Below, piece after piece: positions 62,077-64,000 of a DNA stretch of 64,000 nucleotides (positions are counted from its first letter, which is position 1; every line of letters starts with the position of its first letter). Below the pieces are notes generated by a model. The model searched no databases. It saw only the letters and a program-made list of their open reading frames with translations, and was not told the origin of the DNA. The DNA comes from Ignavibacteriota bacterium (lineage in GTDB: Bacteria > Bacteroidota > Ignavibacteria > UBA10030 > UBA6906): assembly GCA_016707525.1 (NCBI GenBank), contig JADJHP010000008.1, forward strand, positions 62,001 through 126,000, written 5' to 3'. The position numbers and the translations under genes are program-made.

Positions 62077-63360
62077 TCACTGGAACTCCATCACCCGGTA
62101 ACTTTCCCACCAGTTCGTGATCGCATACGTCGATACGTAGTAGCCCGGATAGAACGGCGGCCGGAAGGACTGCTCACTGAGCCGGTCGTCGTACCGGTAC
62201 CGCTTCGAGAATCCGGACGTGATCGTGGAACCGGAGAACTGTCCGATGGCACCCCGGGTGTCCTGCACGATGGATCCAAGGACACGGAGCTCACCGCTCA
62301 CCGGACGTGAGTTGTAATTCTCTGCCGTAAAGGATCCGGCACGCGAGAAGATGCTGCCGTGGATCTCGCAGTTCGAATTGTTCGCTGCATTGTTCTTGAC
62401 CACCACATTTCCTTCGGCGACAAGGCCGAGGACGTCATCGCTCGTCGTGAAGCGGGGGTTGCGCTCGTACAGGACGTCATTGTGGATGTTCAGGGTGGTC
62501 TGCGACGTGAGCGTCAACTTGCCATCGAGCGTCCCTTCCACGCCAACCGTATTGGTCCCGAGGATCACACCGTTGAATCCGGGATCGCTCAGGGAAACTG
62601 AATCAATGATCGGGCTTGTCGGCAACGTGCCACCACGGATGTATGCCACACCGTCGTTGTTCGCCCCGGTACCGGGCGAGAGGGTCACGAAGATGTCCGT
62701 GGCGTACCGCCTGCCACCGCTGACACTGGCCGTGTTGATCTCTGCCAGACTGTTCGGGAACTCGATCGGTGCGATGCCTGTCTCATACCCATCCTTGAAG
62801 ATCGCCTTGTTCGTGCCGCTGCCGACCTTGGGCGGATCGAATCCCTTCGCGGTGGTGGCCTTCTGCATGAAGACCGGACTGCCGCTGATATGCAGGTTGC
62901 CATTCGAATGCACACGGCCCCACACGGTGTCCTTCGTGATCCAGAAGACGTTGCCCTCGAAATCGGTCATCCAGGCGAACAGGGAGAAACTGTTCTTCTT
63001 GTTGCGGTCGAAGAAGACCTCGACGGTATCATGGAGCGATGCGCTCCCCAGCGGAAAGGTGGAGACACAGCGCATGCGGAGGCGTGAGGCACTGATCGCC
63101 TCGATGCCGGCAGTATAGGAACCGACGAAATTCTTGCCCGTGAATGTCTTGTTGACCGACGACCAGTCCGACGTATCCTGATAGAACTGCGCAAGCCGTG
63201 CGTTGGCGCCGGCAAGGGCGACGTTGTGGGACGAGGTCATGGAGGTGTACATCGACATGTTCGTCACTGCCTGCGTGGAGACATTGGCAACGTTCATGGC
63301 GATGTAGCCCAGGATGGCCGAGAATCCGATGACGAGAATGAGCCCAGCTTTTCCGCCCAT
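62077..63360 (-). CDS. Pilus-assembly-like or secreted protein with N-terminal membrane helix
   Basis: This protein of about 427 residues has a leading hydrophobic helix (GLILVIGFSAILGYIAMNV), like class III or type IV pilin-related proteins. A strand-rich exported part includes GNVFWITKDTVWGRVHSNGNLHIS and GVILGTNTVGVEGTLDGKLTLTS. This resembles DUF4900-type proteins of pilus-like operons. I chose ATG 63360, eight bases from GGAGG. The ATG at 63366 lies too close to it. It overlaps or abuts the gene at 63366 (TAATG), so the two are co-translated. Confidence 0.6.
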   Translation of the reverse strand: MGGKAGLILVIGFSAILGYIAMNVANVSTQAVTNMSMYTSMTSSHNVALAGANARLAQFYQDTSDWSSVNKTFTGKNFVGSYTAGIEAISASRLRMRCVSTFPLGSASLHDTVEVFFDRNKKNSFSLFAWMTDFEGNVFWITKDTVWGRVHSNGNLHISGSPVFMQKATTAKGFDPPKVGSGTNKAIFKDGYETGIAPIEFPNSLAEINTASVSGGRRYATDIFVTLSPGTGANNDGVAYIRGGTLPTSPIIDSVSLSDPGFNGVILGTNTVGVEGTLDGKLTLTSQTTLNIHNDVLYERNPRFTTSDDVLGLVAEGNVVVKNNAANNSNCEIHGSIFSRAGSFTAENYNSRPVSGELRVLGSIVQDTRGAIGQFSGSTITSGFSKRYRYDDRLSEQSFRPPFYPGYYVSTYAITNWWESYRVMEFQ

Positions 63361-63365
63361 GACCA

Positions 63366-63980
63366 TTACCTCCGGGAATTCTGTGACGCAAGGCGCGTCT
63401 GCTGCCAGTAGGAACTCGAATGCAAGGAATTGGTCGGGCCTACGCCGCTCGTCCCGGCCGAATGGACGGCATACGGATTCTGTACTTCAAGAGTGATCTC
63501 GACCTCATGGATCTCGGACAATCGGTCCGACGTCACCGGCACGGCAAGCTGCTCGCCCGACATCGCAAGGTAGCGCAGACGGAACGTGGTCACCACGCCA
63601 ACCTTCAACCCATTCGTGCCATTCACGGTCCTGTAGACGAAGCGGTCGCGCTGATTGTCGGTGTAGTTCAGTTCCGTGGAATCCCCGGAGAAGTACCGCA
63701 CCGTATCCAGTCCGGCACCATTACGGTCCAGATCGATCAGGAAGGTGATGCTGGAACTGTCGGCCGCGAGCACGGTCCGCTCATTTTCCGGAACGCCGAA
63801 GCCCATATTGCGGAATTCGCCCTCGAGGACCTGCACGGTCGTCACCAGGATCTCCTGCACGCTCATATCGCCCGAATAGACCGAGTACGTCTCGGAGGCA
63901 ATGTCGTTCACCGTCAGGATGTTGATCATGAGCATACTGCCCAGGACGATCGAGAATAACATATCTATTGAGTCCGCCAT
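63366..63980 (-). CDS. Prepilin-like membrane protein
   Basis: This 204-residue protein has a hydrophobic segment at its N-terminus (MLFSIVLGSMLMINILTV). Its later sequence is mostly strands and polar loops (DLDRNGAGLDTVRYFSGDSTELN), a style found in prepilin-like proteins (PilW or similar). The start at ATG 63980 lies near the window edge, so a longer gene or an upstream operon partner is possible. A TAATG junction joins it to the next gene. The identification as a pilus component is by style and position, not by a proven motif. Confidence 0.5.
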   Translation of the reverse strand: MADSIDMLFSIVLGSMLMINILTVNDIASETYSVYSGDMSVQEILVTTVQVLEGEFRNMGFGVPENERTVLAADSSSITFLIDLDRNGAGLDTVRYFSGDSTELNYTDNQRDRFVYRTVNGTNGLKVGVVTTFRLRYLAMSGEQLAVPVTSDRLSEIHEVEITLEVQNPYAVHSAGTSGVGPTNSLHSSSYWQQTRLASQNSRR

Positions 63981-64000
63981 AGCTTCATCCCGTCAGTCGA

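Noticed and set aside
1..64000. rRNA and tRNA genes
   Set aside because: No conserved rRNA stretches, T-loop (GTTCGANTC-type) plus CCA arrangements or cloverleafs were found by eye. A covariance search would be decisive.

Overview
The window looks like chromosomal DNA of a GC-rich, free-living, Gram-negative bacterium of the Bacteroidota/Chlorobiota superphylum, most like Ignavibacteria or a related candidate lineage. The main evidence is five secreted proteins whose C-termini match the type IX secretion (T9SS) sorting domain, four of them with the NPFNPxT form (NYPNPFNPSTTI-like) common in that group. TonB-type proteins, a tricorn-protease homologue and a DUF5686-like outer-membrane protein fit the same picture. 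I saw no rRNA, tRNA, CRISPR array, integrase, transposase or phage module. The lineage is inferred from protein style, not from a marker tree.

Layout. 1-5.5 kb: a partial NEW3-domain membrane protein, an ABC ATPase and two paralogous ABC permeases, with eight tandem copies of an 83-bp palindromic repeat between the permeases. 5.8-7.3 kb: a DUF885-type protein and a gene remnant. 7.3-10.6 kb (minus strand): a three-gene cassette of an apparently inactivated family-B DNA polymerase, a small helical protein and a RadA-like protein without a P-loop, headed by a promoter inside a 17-bp inverted repeat. 10.8-17.7 kb: a Yip1-like protein, a DUF72 protein, a membrane protein, a frameshifted DUF4230 gene, a UvrD-type helicase split in two by a homocysteine S-methyltransferase gene, and a Tat-exported protein. 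18-31.8 kb: four T9SS-type secreted proteins in two paralogous pairs, with a propeller-type two-component system between the members of the first pair. 31.8-36 kb: a frameshifted HI0933-like flavoprotein, a small protein and a DUF5686-like outer-membrane protein. 36-46.6 kb: TonB-domain proteins, an alpha-glucan phosphorylase, an ECF sigma/anti-sigma pair, an orphan transhydrogenase alpha subunit and a tricorn homologue. 46.7-49.8 kb (minus): folA-thyA and a two-gene ABC exporter. 49.9-54.6 kb: a secreted protein made of four copies of an unrecognised domain, a pseudouridine synthase and a T9SS-tailed sugar-dehydrogenase-like protein. 54.6-64 kb (minus): a SpoIIE phosphatase, a DUF1684 lipoprotein, a sugar aminotransferase, a glycosyltransferase, an HExxH membrane protein, a broken mutS and two pilus-like proteins.

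The strongest themes concern DNA repair. (1) The helicase reading frame is interrupted by an unrelated metabolic gene, yet all three frames are joined by ATGA/GTGA stop-start overlaps with strong Shine-Dalgarno sites, so the halves could be made as separate subunits. (2) The PolB2/Dpo2-like cassette and its palindromic operator look like a regulated, possibly damage-inducible unit. (3) mutS has lost about 29 bp and its frame, and several other genes in the window carry single-base frameshifts, some in homopolymers. That would fit a mutator lineage, but sequencing or assembly error would give the same pattern and must be excluded first.
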